DNA from: Puniceibacterium sp. IMCC21224
GTDB lineage: Bacteria > Pseudomonadota > Alphaproteobacteria > Rhodobacterales > Rhodobacteraceae
Direction: 5' to 3'
Assembly: GCF_001038505.1 (NCBI RefSeq)
Contig: NZ_LDPY01000001.1
Coordinates: forward strand, 3,038,001-3,102,000
DNA: 64,000 nucleotides
Shown here: piece after piece, positions 26,690 to 36,384 of the stretch
Layout of the letters: each line of letters opens with the position of its first letter
Position numbering within the stretch: position 1 is the stretch's first letter
The notes under the pieces: generated by a model
The model's input: the letters and a program-made list of their open reading frames with translations, nothing else
What the model was told of the DNA's origin: nothing
Databases searched by the model: none
Position numbers and translations under genes: made by a program

Positions 26690-27445
26690 TTGGCTGATAT
26701 TGAAAAAAACTCCCGGTATCAGCGTGCCATAAGCGGCTTGCGCGATCGGATTCTGATCGGCGATCTGGCTAAAGGCACGCGACTGTCCGAGGTCGCCCTT
26801 GCCGAAGAACTGGGGATTTCCCGCACTCCCCTGCGCGAGGCAATGCGTGAACTGGTCGAGCAGGGGCTGCTGGAACGGCTTCCTGCCGGCGGTTGTCGGG
26901 TCGTCAGCTTTTCCCGCCGTGACGTGATGGACACGATAGAACTGCGCGGGGTGCTTGAGGGCGCCGCCTTTCGGATGGCCGCGGAACAGGGCGCAACACG
27001 GGCTGGGGTGCAAAGCTGCACGGCGCTTATCAAACAGATTGACGATGCTTTGGGCCCCTCGGAGGCCGAGATCAACTTTGCCCGCTACGTCACACTGAAC
27101 GAGGAATTGCATCTGAGTCTGGCCGGGCTGTGCCACAGTACGGTACTTCGAACCGAACTTGCCAAGATCTGCCAGCGGCCGCTGGCGGGGCCCAGCGCGT
27201 TCCTTGGCGCGCAGGCAACATCGCCGCCGACACGCCGGTCGTTCTTTGTGGCGCAGGAGCAGCACCGGGCGATTCTTGATGCCATCGTCAACCGCGAGGG
27301 CGCGAGGGCCGAGGCATTGGCGCGCGAACATGCCCGGCTTGCGCTGCGCAATCTCGACATCGTGCTAAGCGCCGGCCCGAACACGCGCGATCAGGTGCCG
27401 GGCATCACTTTGGTCGAAATTACGCCTGAAAGGAAAGTATCCTGA
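26690..27445 (+). CDS. GntR family transcriptional regulator, FCD type
   Basis: 251 residues from TTG at 26690, chosen because GAGAGG precedes it and because the earlier TTG (26666) would lie 3 bases from the operator palindrome. N-terminal winged HTH (KGTRLSEVALAEELGISRTPLREAMRELVEQGLLERLP) and C-terminal helical FCD ligand domain (DVMDTIELRGVLEG...; EQHRAILDAIVNREGARAEALAREHARLAL). The metal-ligand His residues of the FCD pocket are present (ELHLSLAG, REHARLAL). Probably controls the adjacent P450. Confidence 0.9.
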   Translation: MADIEKNSRYQRAISGLRDRILIGDLAKGTRLSEVALAEELGISRTPLREAMRELVEQGLLERLPAGGCRVVSFSRRDVMDTIELRGVLEGAAFRMAAEQGATRAGVQSCTALIKQIDDALGPSEAEINFARYVTLNEELHLSLAGLCHSTVLRTELAKICQRPLAGPSAFLGAQATSPPTRRSFFVAQEQHRAILDAIVNREGARAEALAREHARLALRNLDIVLSAGPNTRDQVPGITLVEITPERKVS

Positions 27446-27909
27446 CCTGGGATCGCGCCCAAATGGTGTCAACGCACATCTCTACCGTGCAAAATACCAA
27501 TCTATAGCCCGGCATAGTAATCTGCGGGGCACTGGTTCGGAAAAGGCGGTGTTTTCGTTTGGCATTGAACATAAGCCTACGCGCATTGCACGTCGCTCAG
27601 GAATTAAACAAACGAGTCCCGTCGGGCAAAATAATGACGCGTGAACTCAGGCTCGTGTTCATGAAAGTCGCCAGATTCAAATGGTGTCTCGTCCCCTTTC
27701 AACATCTCCGACATCCACGGCACGCCTTAAATAACTATTTTAAAACAGAACATTAAAAAATTCCCCACTCGGTACTCATGCGCACCGAACCAAAAAAATC
27801 CCGATCAAAGGAAAATCCCACGTCGAATCTGCAGGCCCACCCGTCACGTTTTCGCGGTTGCATCACAATCTGCTCCTACTATGAACGTGTTAATAAAAGT
27901 TAACGAACA
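27446..27909. other. Gene-free AT-rich region before the exopolysaccharide genes
   Basis: 464 bases of lower GC than the flanks with no convincing gene; the longest frame (65 codons, 27559) has no RBS and no recognisable content. It probably holds the promoter region of the sugar transferase gene. No clear operator was found. Confidence 0.5.
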
Positions 27910-28677
27910 GTGAAATGGTTTTTGAGTACCGTGGCCAGGTCAAATCGACACCTGGCGTTCGGCCGGAAGGGAATAGTTTTGAGCATTCTAGAACTTGTAG
28001 CCACTAACGGCGCCTCATCGCAAACGTATCAGGCCAGAAAATCCGAACTGCGCAGGGACAGTCGCACGCTCTATACGATGGTGGTAAAGCGTGCCTTTGA
28101 TCTTATTCTTGCTATGGTTTTACTGCCCATCATTCTACCGATAATCGCGGTTCTTTGGGCATTCACCGTACGGGACGGCGGGTCTGGCTTTTATGGCCAT
28201 CGCAGAATCGGTCGTCACGGCCAGAGCTTTCGATGCTGGAAGATCCGGACGATGCAAATTAATGCCGAGCAGCGCCTCAAGACATATCTCGTCGAAAATC
28301 CCGAAGCTGCCGCCGAATGGGCCTGCGGCTTTAAATTGACCAATGATCCGCGCATCACACGGTTGGGGGCATTCCTGCGTGCAAGCAGCCTGGATGAGTT
28401 GCCGCAAATCTGGAACGTGCTTGCTGGCGAAATGAGCTTTGTCGGGCCTCGCCCCGTCGTGCGCGCCGAACTGCGCCGCTACGGCGCCATGCGCACCGCC
28501 TATCTGTCTATGCGCCCTGGTATCACCGGTTTGTGGCAAGTCTCAGGACGCAACAACGTAAGCTATGAAGAACGTGTGATGTTAGACGTAACCTATGTCT
28601 CAACAGTCTCATTTTTGACGGATATCAAGCTGCTTGTGAAAACCGCGCGTGCCGTGACTGATCGCACTGGCTGCTAG
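27910..28677 (+). CDS. Exopolysaccharide undecaprenyl-phosphate sugar phosphotransferase (ExoY-like)
   Basis: 255 residues from GTG 27910; an inner ATG (28078, MVVKRAFDLIL) gives the minimal ExoY-like form. One membrane segment (VVKRAFDLILAMVLLPIILPIIAVLWAF) followed by the bacterial sugar transferase domain: RIGRHGQSFRCWKIRTM, RASSLDELPQIWNVLAGEMSFVGPRP, MRPGITGLWQVSGRN. It loads the first sugar phosphate onto the lipid carrier to begin exopolysaccharide assembly. Polysaccharide export genes follow. Confidence 0.93.
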   Translation: MKWFLSTVARSNRHLAFGRKGIVLSILELVATNGASSQTYQARKSELRRDSRTLYTMVVKRAFDLILAMVLLPIILPIIAVLWAFTVRDGGSGFYGHRRIGRHGQSFRCWKIRTMQINAEQRLKTYLVENPEAAAEWACGFKLTNDPRITRLGAFLRASSLDELPQIWNVLAGEMSFVGPRPVVRAELRRYGAMRTAYLSMRPGITGLWQVSGRNNVSYEERVMLDVTYVSTVSFLTDIKLLVKTARAVTDRTGC

Positions 28678-28864
28678 AACCGGGCCTCCGGTGAACAACG
28701 GCGACCGTCCGGATACCGACTGTCAGCTAATTTTGGTTAATGTTCGATTTTGGGTCGCCGTAAGACTCGCATCTGTCAAGGTGATCAGATCGATAGATCT
28801 GGATTTGGCGCATCGCTGTCAGGTTAAACACGGCTGTTCGTGTTTGTCCGACGCGCCGCGACAC

Positions 28865-29104
28865 CTAACTGCGCGATGGCCCCTGACGACCGATCAATAC
28901 AAACACAAGTGTCAGAACCGATCCCAACAACGAGTACAGCGGCAAGCTCCACAAGATATGCAGATCGAACCGCACCAGAATGACCGCAGTAAGCACCAAG
29001 GATAGCGGCAGCGACAACAGCACCGCGCCCAAGGCCGAGAAATAGGGACGAATCTTTGTGCTTTCGTCCCTCGTATCAGCAAGGTCGATCAACGCATCCA
29101 GCAC
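28865..29104 (-). CDS. Small membrane protein, two predicted spans
   Basis: 79 residues from a GTG. Two hydrophobic stretches (ALGAVLLSLPLSLVLTAVILV and ILWSLPLYSLLGSVLTLVFVLI) separated by a short loop; short charged tails. I do not recognise the family. The same frame stays open ~53 codons upstream of the GTG without a normal start codon, so the true start or an older frameshift is in question. It lies between exopolysaccharide genes. Confidence 0.45.
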   Translation of the reverse strand: MLDALIDLADTRDESTKIRPYFSALGAVLLSLPLSLVLTAVILVRFDLHILWSLPLYSLLGSVLTLVFVLIGRQGPSRS

Positions 29105-29289
29105 TCGGATTCTATTATAAAGGGCGTATTGAATTTTCGTATCCTCCGTTCTGACCTTAAGGATAGCGCTCGAAATTCCGAAAAACAGAGTAAACTTGAA
29201 AGTTGACGTGGCGTCTCCCGCTAAAGTTGAGTTAGTGTCGCCAAAATTGATAATATCTTAGGCAAATATCCGAAAGCCCCGCCTCACGG

Positions 29290-30051
29290 TCAGAATCCTT
29301 CTCCGAACTTAAACGCGACATCTCCGCATCCAATTGCTGCCGCTGTCAGACGTCCCGTGGCATAGGCTCCGGTGTCGATAGCGATTCGCCCATCTTTGGT
29401 CGTCGGACTGGCAACAATTGTATGGCCATGTACGACCCAGATCCCGTCAGCGCGCGCAATGCGATCAAACTGCGGATGCCCCCAGAGCAGGGTCCGTTCG
29501 CCCTGCCCCTCAACCGGCAGCGCGGGATCCGCCGCCGCATGGGTGACAAAGACGTTCCCGTTTCGCCAATGCAGCGGCAGGTTGCGCAGCCAATCTTCGA
29601 GGTGCGGGCCCATCGCGCCACGCAATGCATCGCGCGCGGCGACCCATCTGGCGTCGGGCGCGGTTTCGGGCACGCCTGAGACGCGAAAGCTGGCCAATGT
29701 TTGCAAACCGCCGTGTCGCTGCCAACGCGGCCCTGATTCTGCAGGCGCGTCGAGAAAATCGATCATCATCCGTTCGTGATTGCCCATCAGACAGCGCAGC
29801 GCGTCGGGATCGGTTGTTTGCAGATGATGCAGGCGGCGCAACACCTGCGCGCTCTGATCGCCGCGATCAATATAGTCGCCCACACAGATCACCGGCCAGC
29901 CCGACTGTTCCCCGGACCCAAGTCGGTCCAGCAGCCCTGCCAGGATATCATCGCAGCCGTGGATGTCGCCAATGGCGCAGAATGCCTGTTCCGGCGCCAG
30001 CGTGGCGGTAAAAGTGGGCGTGGGGACACGTTTACGGAAAAAATTGCGCAT
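29290..30051 (-). CDS. Metallophosphoesterase / serine-threonine protein phosphatase family
   Basis: 253 residues from the ATG at 30051 (MRNFFRKRV); an upstream ATG at 30111 is also in frame. Calcineurin-like motifs are complete: GDIHG (D-x-H), GDYIDRG (GDxxDRG), GNHE, and the later His sites THAA and VVHGHT. The protein resembles PrpA-type Ser/Thr phosphatases and may also hydrolyse nucleotides or diadenosine compounds. Position inside the exopolysaccharide cluster suggests, but does not prove, a regulatory role there. Confidence 0.9.
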   Translation of the reverse strand: MRNFFRKRVPTPTFTATLAPEQAFCAIGDIHGCDDILAGLLDRLGSGEQSGWPVICVGDYIDRGDQSAQVLRRLHHLQTTDPDALRCLMGNHERMMIDFLDAPAESGPRWQRHGGLQTLASFRVSGVPETAPDARWVAARDALRGAMGPHLEDWLRNLPLHWRNGNVFVTHAAADPALPVEGQGERTLLWGHPQFDRIARADGIWVVHGHTIVASPTTKDGRIAIDTGAYATGRLTAAAIGCGDVAFKFGEGF

Positions 30052-30201
30052 GACTATTGATAGAAAGTTTATCGCTTGTATCCAACCGTACAATTTCGCA
30101 TCCGAGAACAAACGAGGGGCAATTGCCTGTTGCGCAATTCGGCCTCGGCGCCGACTGCCGTATGAGAGGCAATGTGACGCCCGGCGCTACGAGGGGAAAC
30201 G

Positions 30202-32358
30202 ATGAAGATCTGTGACCGCCACATGTATCACCAGCGCAGTCGTCGCGCCGTCGTCACCGCCTTTTGCGCCATAGCCGCATGCTCCTCCGCCGCGATCGCG
30301 CAGGACCGGATCTGGTCGCAGCCAACCCTAAACTTTCTTGGTGTGCCCGGCATGATAGATATGCCCACCGGTCATGCCATGCCTGACGCGTTTCTGTCAT
30401 TGTCCTCGGGGGGATTTGACGCCACCCTGCGCAGCACGGCGCATTTTCAGATCACCCCGCGGCTGTCGGGGGTATTCCGCTATGCCTACCTGGACAAATA
30501 CACAGGCAGAGGCGCCTATTACGACCGTAGTTTCGACCTGCGCTATCAGTTGATCAATGAAACCATGACACTGCCCGCCGTTTCGATTGGCCTGCAGGAT
30601 TTTGGTGGTACCGGCATTTACGCCGGCGAATATATCGCCGCGACCAAGACCTTTGGCCGGTTGCGCGCGACCGGCGGGATCGGCTGGGGGCGCTTTGGCA
30701 GCCATAACGGGTTCGACAACCCCTTGGGCGTGCTGGCAAATGGGTTCAAGACGCGCCCGGATCAGACTGGCGGCATCTCGCAAACCGGGCGGCTGGACGT
30801 CGGTCAATGGTTTCGCGGCGACGCAGCCCTGTTCGGTGGTGTGCAATATCAACTGGGCGAACGAACCGTCCTGACGGCCGAATATTCCTCGGATGCCTAT
30901 GTCGGGGAACGTCAGCGAATGGAATTCGACCGCAGGTCATCGCTGAACTTCGGTATCAGCCACAGATTTCGCAGCGGCCTTAACCTTAGCGGGGCATATT
31001 TGTACGGCAGCACGCTGGGACTGCAACTAAGTTACAATTTCAATCCAAAGCAACCAACCCGCATTTCCGGCGGCAAAGAGTCGACCCCGCCCCTGATGAC
31101 AACGCGCCTGCCCGGGTCTGCCGCCGATCTGGGCTGGACCCGCCAGACTGATGCCCGCGCCATCCTGCGCAGCAACGTTGCACAGATCTTTTCCGAGAGC
31201 GGCCTGACCCTCGAATCGATCCGCATTGACAGCCAAAGCGTCAGCCTGCGGATGCGCAACGCGACATACTCCAACGCGGCGCAAGCGGTGGGCCGCGCCG
31301 CGCGCATTCTGACCACGCAGATGCCCGCATCGGTCGAACGGTTTGTGATCACGCCGGTCACCGAGAACGGCGTCGCCTCGTCCCGCATCATTCTGAACCG
31401 CAGTGATTTTGAGGAACTGGTGCATGCCCCCGATGGCGCCTGGCAAAGCTTTGCCCGCGCCCATATCGAGGATGCCGCTGACCCGGAACCCGGCCTCGTT
31501 CCACGCGACAACGCCTTTCCCTATTTCGGCTGGAGCTTTGGCCCCTATCTTTCGGCCTCTTATTTCGATCCGACAGCCCCGATCCGGATCGACCTCGGCT
31601 TGCAGGTTCAGGCACGCTATGAAATTCAACCCGGTACCGTGCTGTCGGGTCAGGTCCGGCACCGGTTGACCGGCAACCGTGGCGACGTGGTGCTGTCGGA
31701 TTCGACCCTTCAAAAGGTGCGCTCCGATGGCGGGCTCTATGCAAAAGAGGGCCAGACTGCCCTAACCAGCCTAACCGCAGCGCAGTATTTTCGACCGGCC
31801 AATGATCTTTATGGGCGGGTCACGCTCGGATACCTAGAAAGCATGTATGGCGGCCTGTCTGGCGAAATTCTCTGGAAGCCGGTCAACAGCCGACTCGCGT
31901 TTGGGCTGGAGGCGAATTACGTCAAGCAACGCAGTTTCGACCAGGGTTTTGGCTTTCAGGACTATGAGGTTCTGACCGGGCACCTTTCGACCTACTGGGC
32001 GGCCGCAAACGGGTTCGAATACCAGATCGACGCCGGACGCTATCTAGCCGGCGACTGGGGTGCGACGCTGTCTGTCGACCGCACCTTTGGCAATGGCATC
32101 AGGATTGGCGCGTTTGCGACGCTCACCACCATCTCGTTCGATGACTTTGGCGAGGGATCGTTTGACAAAGGGATCAAGTTCCAGATTCCGGTGTCGGTGC
32201 TGACCGGAAAGCCAACAAAATCGACCCTCGCACGGACCATTCGCCCGGTTCAACGCGACGGCGGCGCACGGCTGAATGTGAACGGTCGACTGTACGACAG
32301 CGTGCGGGATTATCACCAGCCAGAACTACAATCAGATTGGGGACGGGTGTGGCGATGA
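30202..32358 (+). CDS. yjbH: YjbH-family outer membrane exopolysaccharide protein
   Basis: 718 residues with an N-terminal signal peptide (VVTAFCAIAACSSAAIAQ). The body shows alternating beta-strand patterns of an outer membrane barrel, opening with the family segment TLNFLGVPGMIDMPTG. YjbH proteins serve exopolysaccharide secretion together with YjbE, YjbF and YjbG. The stop overlaps the yjbF start (ATGA at 32355). No YjbG is visible in the cluster. Confidence 0.88.
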   Translation: MKICDRHMYHQRSRRAVVTAFCAIAACSSAAIAQDRIWSQPTLNFLGVPGMIDMPTGHAMPDAFLSLSSGGFDATLRSTAHFQITPRLSGVFRYAYLDKYTGRGAYYDRSFDLRYQLINETMTLPAVSIGLQDFGGTGIYAGEYIAATKTFGRLRATGGIGWGRFGSHNGFDNPLGVLANGFKTRPDQTGGISQTGRLDVGQWFRGDAALFGGVQYQLGERTVLTAEYSSDAYVGERQRMEFDRRSSLNFGISHRFRSGLNLSGAYLYGSTLGLQLSYNFNPKQPTRISGGKESTPPLMTTRLPGSAADLGWTRQTDARAILRSNVAQIFSESGLTLESIRIDSQSVSLRMRNATYSNAAQAVGRAARILTTQMPASVERFVITPVTENGVASSRIILNRSDFEELVHAPDGAWQSFARAHIEDAADPEPGLVPRDNAFPYFGWSFGPYLSASYFDPTAPIRIDLGLQVQARYEIQPGTVLSGQVRHRLTGNRGDVVLSDSTLQKVRSDGGLYAKEGQTALTSLTAAQYFRPANDLYGRVTLGYLESMYGGLSGEILWKPVNSRLAFGLEANYVKQRSFDQGFGFQDYEVLTGHLSTYWAAANGFEYQIDAGRYLAGDWGATLSVDRTFGNGIRIGAFATLTTISFDDFGEGSFDKGIKFQIPVSVLTGKPTKSTLARTIRPVQRDGGARLNVNGRLYDSVRDYHQPELQSDWGRVWR

Positions 32359-33011
32359 AACCCTTTTTCTGCCTGCTTGCCGCCGCTATCGTTCTGTCGG
32401 CCTGTAGCTCATCCGAGGGGCCGGGTGCTGCGCAAACCAGCCTGGCCGCCGTAAAAGCACTGCTGACTAAATCAGAGCCACGGCCCAACCTGCGCACCAC
32501 CCTCACACCCGACGTGCTGGACGCCATAGGTGAGCCGGTACTGCTGGTCGAACTGACCGATCTGGGCGTGCAAGCCGGCGTTTTGCTGGCGCAGGAAACC
32601 GGCTCTCGTCAGATTTGGGCCTCACAGAACAATATCACACTCACGCTGCTCGACGGCATTTTGGCTGAGACCCGCGGTCTGGGCAACGATCTGATGAGTG
32701 CGGATTTGTCAGACGTCCGCGCGGCGCTGCGTGGCAGAACCAAACGTGCGGTTCGCGTACACTATTACCTGAACGGCGAGGACGTTCTTGAACCGCGCGC
32801 CTTTGTTTGTGACTATCGCCAAACTGGTGTTGAAACAATTCAGATTTTGGCCGGAACCTATCAAACCACACAGGTTTCGGAAACCTGCACTGGGCCGGAT
32901 CAAACCTTGCAGAACACCTATTGGATCGACAGCCGTGGAATCATTCAAAAGTCGCGCCAATGGGTCGCCCCGATCACCGGATATATGGAAATTGAACGTG
33001 CAAGCGACTAG
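32355..33011 (+). CDS. yjbF: YjbF-like outer membrane lipoprotein
   Basis: 218 residues from the ATG at 32355, overlapping the yjbH stop; a GTG 18 bases upstream is less likely. A lipoprotein signal with lipobox LSAC (Cys ~17). The YjbF/GfcB domain follows (AQNNITLTLLDGILAETRGLGNDLM-type segment at ~95-120, then the basic HYYLNGEDVLEPRAFVC region). It works with YjbH in group-4-capsule-like polysaccharide secretion. Confidence 0.85.
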   Translation: MKPFFCLLAAAIVLSACSSSEGPGAAQTSLAAVKALLTKSEPRPNLRTTLTPDVLDAIGEPVLLVELTDLGVQAGVLLAQETGSRQIWASQNNITLTLLDGILAETRGLGNDLMSADLSDVRAALRGRTKRAVRVHYYLNGEDVLEPRAFVCDYRQTGVETIQILAGTYQTTQVSETCTGPDQTLQNTYWIDSRGIIQKSRQWVAPITGYMEIERASD

Positions 33012-33138
33012 TCTTGCAGCATTCGTTAACTTTTTGCCGTATCTCGACTTGCAGGGACAGTTAAGAATTGTGCGGGCCCCCGGATCCGCGCTAGGAACAC
33101 GTCTAAAGTTGTTTAAATTTATTCAGGAGACCAGAGAC

Positions 33139-33396
33139 ATGAAAAAGACGTCTATCCTTGCTCTTGCGGCATCGCTGACGGTTGCCGCGACATCCATCGC
33201 TCAGGCGGAACAGATCAAACCAGTACAGGCCAACGCAGGGTTGGTCTCGACACAAAGCGAACTCGCCGCGTTGACACCTGCGCAGATCGCTTTGGCTGCG
33301 GCGGCAGCATTGGCGGCGGCTGCGGCGGCTGCGGGCGGTGGTGGTGGTGGTGGAAGCAGCGACACGCCGTGCACAACCTGCGCGCCCGGAACCTGA
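33139..33396 (+). CDS. YjbE-like small secreted Ala/Gly-rich protein
   Basis: 85 residues, with CAGGAGA upstream of the ATG. Sec signal peptide (MKKTSILALAASLTVAATSIAQA), then a short linker, an Ala run (LAAAAALAAAAAAA), a run of seven Gly and a C-terminal CTTCAPGT. Size, composition and place after yjbF match YjbE/GfcA, the small product of yjbEFGH loci. The two Cys near the end may form a disulfide. Its exact role is unknown. Confidence 0.72.
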   Translation: MKKTSILALAASLTVAATSIAQAEQIKPVQANAGLVSTQSELAALTPAQIALAAAAALAAAAAAAGGGGGGGSSDTPCTTCAPGT

Positions 33397-33423
33397 TATC
33401 AAGACTTATTTTCCCCGGTTTTT

Positions 33424-33460
33424 GGGGGCGGCCAAATACCATGGCAGCCCCCGTTTTCTT
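33424..33460 (+). terminator. Intrinsic terminator after the yjbE-like gene
   Basis: GGGGGC (33424-33429) pairs with GCCCCC (33447-33452), with a further inner GCC/GGC pairing, followed by GTTTTCTT. Confidence 0.65.
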
Positions 33461-33731
33461 GCGCCGTTGTTGCGTGTCGCCTTTGAACGCAACGAAATCC
33501 GGCGAAAGTATCAATTCGTAGAAAACACGTCCGCAGATTCAACTACAGGTAGATGATTTTATAGTTGAGTTTGACCATGCGCGCCGAAATAGAAAATGGC
33601 GCAAGATATGGCGGCCAATGTGCATCATTTCCATTTTTTTACCACAAGTTGGTGGTTAACCCGTCCTGTTGTTGGCTAACCTTCGAGAGAACCGGATCGG
33701 TGGGCGATCTTTCATAGGGACACTTTACCAA

Positions 33732-35093
33732 ATGCTCAGGACCGCTTGGATTGCTGCAATTGTCGTAGGGCTGTCTGGTTGCGGCGTTGCATATAACTCG
33801 CCCGGCGTGAACAGTTTCGCGGCCAGTGACACAAAGGTGCGGGTCGTTGCGCTCACTCCGGAATCCGTTCTTGTCGCCAACCGATCGACCTACCGGCCCA
33901 AGGATTTACCGGCGGTCTTTTTCCAGACTGCGGGAACCGGCGGTGGGCTGCGTGGTGCTGGTGTGGCGCCAACGCCGGTCATCGACCCGACCCAGAAACC
34001 GCTGTCGATGGAAACCCGCCTGCCGCCGCGCGTCGTACCCGGCCCCTATCGCATGGGTGTCGGCGATGTGGTGCTACTGGCCACACCACAGGTGGGATCG
34101 ACCGTCGAGCAGTTGACCGGGCTGCTGGCGGCGTCAAATTCGCGTCAGGGCTATACCGTGCAGGATGACGGCACGATTGCCATTCCCAATGTCGGCCGCG
34201 TGCAGGTCGCAGGCATGACCCTCGAAGAGGCTGAGGCCACCTTATTCCAACGGCTGGTGGAAAGCCAGATTGACCCGACCTTCAGCCTTGAGATTGCCGA
34301 ATTCAATTCCAAGAAAGTGTCGATTGGCGGCGCCGTCGCCAACCCCACAGTGGCTCCGATCAGCCTGACACCGCTCTTTCTGGACGAGGCGCTTGCCGCT
34401 GCGGGTGGCATCACGGTGGAAGATCAGGATTATGCTTCGGTGCGGATTTACCGCGACGAGACGCTGTACCAGATTCCCCTGAACGAGCTGTATTCCAACC
34501 GGGGCCTGCAACGTATCGCGCTGGTCGACGGCGACAGTGTCTTTGTGGATACGGCTTACGAACTGGATTTGGCCCAGGCCTATTTCGCCGAACAGATCCA
34601 ACTGTCGCAGTTCAGGCAGACCGCGCGGATCGCCGCCCTGAACGAGCTGAATGCCGAGGTAAACATTCGTCGCAGCGCCCTGCAGGAATCGCGGCAGAAT
34701 TACATGACTCGGCTGGACCTCGATTCGGTCGAGCGAGATTATGTTTACCTGACTGGCGAAGTCTCAAAACAGACGCGCTATCCCCTGCCCTTTGGCAAGA
34801 CATCCAACCTGGCGGATGCGCTCTATGGCTCTGGCGGGGTGCCAACAGCGACCGGCAATGTGAAAGAGATCTACGTCTTGCGCGGCTCGCCCGATCCGCG
34901 CGAATTTTCGGCGGTCACTGCGTGGCGGCTGGACGGACGCGATGCGACGAACTTCATCCTCGCCACCCGGTTCGAACTGCGGCCAAACGATGTGATCTTT
35001 GTCGCCGAACAGCCAGTCACGAAATGGAGCCGGGTTGTCCAGCAGATCACCCCAACCCTGATCAACACCGGCGTCGCAGCCGCCAGCAACTGA
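33732..35093 (+). CDS. Polysaccharide export outer membrane lipoprotein (Wza-like)
   Basis: 453 residues from the ATG at 33732, chosen because it gives a lipoprotein signal (MLRTAWIAAIVVGLSGC). Poly_export domain YRMGVGDVVLLATPQ (~110), then SLBB-type domains (FNSKKVSIGGAVANP and VYLTGEVSKQTRYPL). It forms the outer membrane pore for polysaccharide export. A middle helix (~285-350) is long compared with E. coli Wza. The matching Wzc tyrosine kinase is not in the window. Confidence 0.9.
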   Translation: MLRTAWIAAIVVGLSGCGVAYNSPGVNSFAASDTKVRVVALTPESVLVANRSTYRPKDLPAVFFQTAGTGGGLRGAGVAPTPVIDPTQKPLSMETRLPPRVVPGPYRMGVGDVVLLATPQVGSTVEQLTGLLAASNSRQGYTVQDDGTIAIPNVGRVQVAGMTLEEAEATLFQRLVESQIDPTFSLEIAEFNSKKVSIGGAVANPTVAPISLTPLFLDEALAAAGGITVEDQDYASVRIYRDETLYQIPLNELYSNRGLQRIALVDGDSVFVDTAYELDLAQAYFAEQIQLSQFRQTARIAALNELNAEVNIRRSALQESRQNYMTRLDLDSVERDYVYLTGEVSKQTRYPLPFGKTSNLADALYGSGGVPTATGNVKEIYVLRGSPDPREFSAVTAWRLDGRDATNFILATRFELRPNDVIFVAEQPVTKWSRVVQQITPTLINTGVAAASN

Positions 35094-35113
35094 TCTGGTC
35101 AGCCCCAGCCGCA

Positions 35114-35140
35114 GCCGGGGGGGGGGGGCCGCCCCCCGGC
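35114..35140. terminator. GC-only hairpin between convergent genes, with a 12-G tract
   Basis: GCCGGGGGG... pairs with CCCCCCGGC, between the stops of the Wza-like gene and ubiK. There is no T run. The unbroken run of 12 G is a likely spot for length errors in sequencing. Confidence 0.4.
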
Positions 35141-35146
35141 GCGAAA

Positions 35147-35395
35147 TCAGCCCTTTGTAGCGGCCTCAAGCGCATCTAGCCGCGCTTTCAGGCTTGCATT
35201 CTCTTCGCGGGCCTTTTGCGCCATGGCGCGCACCGCGTCGAATTCCTCGCGGGTGACAAAATCACGGTCGGCCAGCCAGCGGTCGATCATCGATTTCATC
35301 GCGGTCTCTGCCTCGTCTCTGGCACCCTGAGCCACGCCCATAGCGTTGGTCATCAGCTGCGAAATATCATCGAAAACTTTGTTGCGCGTTTGCAT
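35147..35395 (-). CDS. ubiK: Ubiquinone biosynthesis accessory factor UbiK (BMFP domain)
   Basis: 82 residues, almost entirely helical with a C-terminal coiled coil ([32 protein letters not shown]). N-terminal [21 protein letters not shown] is the family signature. UbiK assists aerobic ubiquinone synthesis together with UbiJ; older annotations call it YqiC or a membrane fusogenic protein. Divergent from lgt. Confidence 0.88.
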   Translation of the reverse strand: MQTRNKVFDDISQLMTNAMGVAQGARDEAETAMKSMIDRWLADRDFVTREEFDAVRAMAQKAREENASLKARLDALEAATKG

Positions 35396-35490
35396 GGGTC
35401 TCTCCGCTGTTGCGTTGGATTCCTATATGGGGTCTGCGCGGCGCACACTCAAGGTTGACTTCGACCGCGCACCACAGGCAAGGAACGCAC

Positions 35491-36384
35491 ATGCAGCACG
35501 GTATCCCCTTTCCCCCGTTGTCCCCCGAGCTTTTCTCGATCGAGTTGTTCGGGATGACCTTTGCCCTGCGCTGGTATGCGCTGGCCTATATCGCGGGCCT
35601 CCTGATCGCCTGGCGTCTTGCGGTTGCTGCCGTGCGTCGGCCAAAGGTGTGGCATCGCGACACCCCACCAATGACCACAGCGCAGGTCGAAGATCTGCTG
35701 ACCTGGGTCATTCTGGGCGTAATTTTGGGCGGGAGGCTGGGATTTGTCCTGTTCTACCAGCCTGGGTACTATTTCGCGAACCCGGCCCAGATCCTGATGG
35801 TCTGGCAAGGCGGCATGTCGTTTCACGGCGGATTGATCGGCGTGGTTCTGGCGGCGCTGATCTATGGTCTGCGCAACAATCTGCCGCTGCTGTCCACCGC
35901 CGACATGATGGCGTTGGCGACACCGCCCGGCCTGCTGCTGGGACGCCTGTCGAATTTTGTGAATGCCGAGCTGTGGGGCCGACCGACCGACCTGCCATGG
36001 GGCGTGATTTTCCCCGGAGAGATGGCGCAGGACTGCGGACAGGTTTTGGGCGCGGCCTGCGCCCGGCATCCGTCACAACTCTACGAGGCGTTGCTTGAGG
36101 GGCTGATACTTGGTGTGCTGCTGCTGTGGCTGGCGTTCCGGCGCGGCGCATTGCGGCGGCCGGGGCTGGTGGCCGGGCTGTTTTTTGCGGGCTACGGGCT
36201 GGGTCGGTTTCTGGTGGAATTCGTGCGCCAGCCGGATGCGCAGTTTGTCACCCCCGGCAACCCGCTGGGGCTGGCGTGGCATATCGGTGGGTATGGTCTG
36301 ACGATGGGGCAAATCCTGTCGCTGCCAATGCTGCTGGGTGGCGTGGTGCTGGTATTCTGGGTCTTGCGCCGCCAACCGATATGA
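35491..36384 (+). CDS. lgt: Prolipoprotein diacylglyceryl transferase
   Basis: 297 residues from the ATG at 35491 ([17 protein letters not shown]). Multi-pass membrane enzyme with the family signature [15 protein letters not shown], the catalytic region [30 protein letters not shown] and [13 protein letters not shown]. It adds diacylglycerol to the lipobox Cys of prolipoproteins, such as the YjbF-like and Wza-like proteins here. The stop overlaps the next gene by 4 bases. Confidence 0.96.
   Translation: MQHGIPFPPLSPELFSIELFGMTFALRWYALAYIAGLLIAWRLAVAAVRRPKVWHRDTPPMTTAQVEDLLTWVILGVILGGRLGFVLFYQPGYYFANPAQILMVWQGGMSFHGGLIGVVLAALIYGLRNNLPLLSTADMMALATPPGLLLGRLSNFVNAELWGRPTDLPWGVIFPGEMAQDCGQVLGAACARHPSQLYEALLEGLILGVLLLWLAFRRGALRRPGLVAGLFFAGYGLGRFLVEFVRQPDAQFVTPGNPLGLAWHIGGYGLTMGQILSLPMLLGGVVLVFWVLRRQPI

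Noticed and set aside
27559..27756. 65-codon frame before the sugar transferase gene
   Set aside because: No RBS, no family resemblance and located in a probable promoter region.
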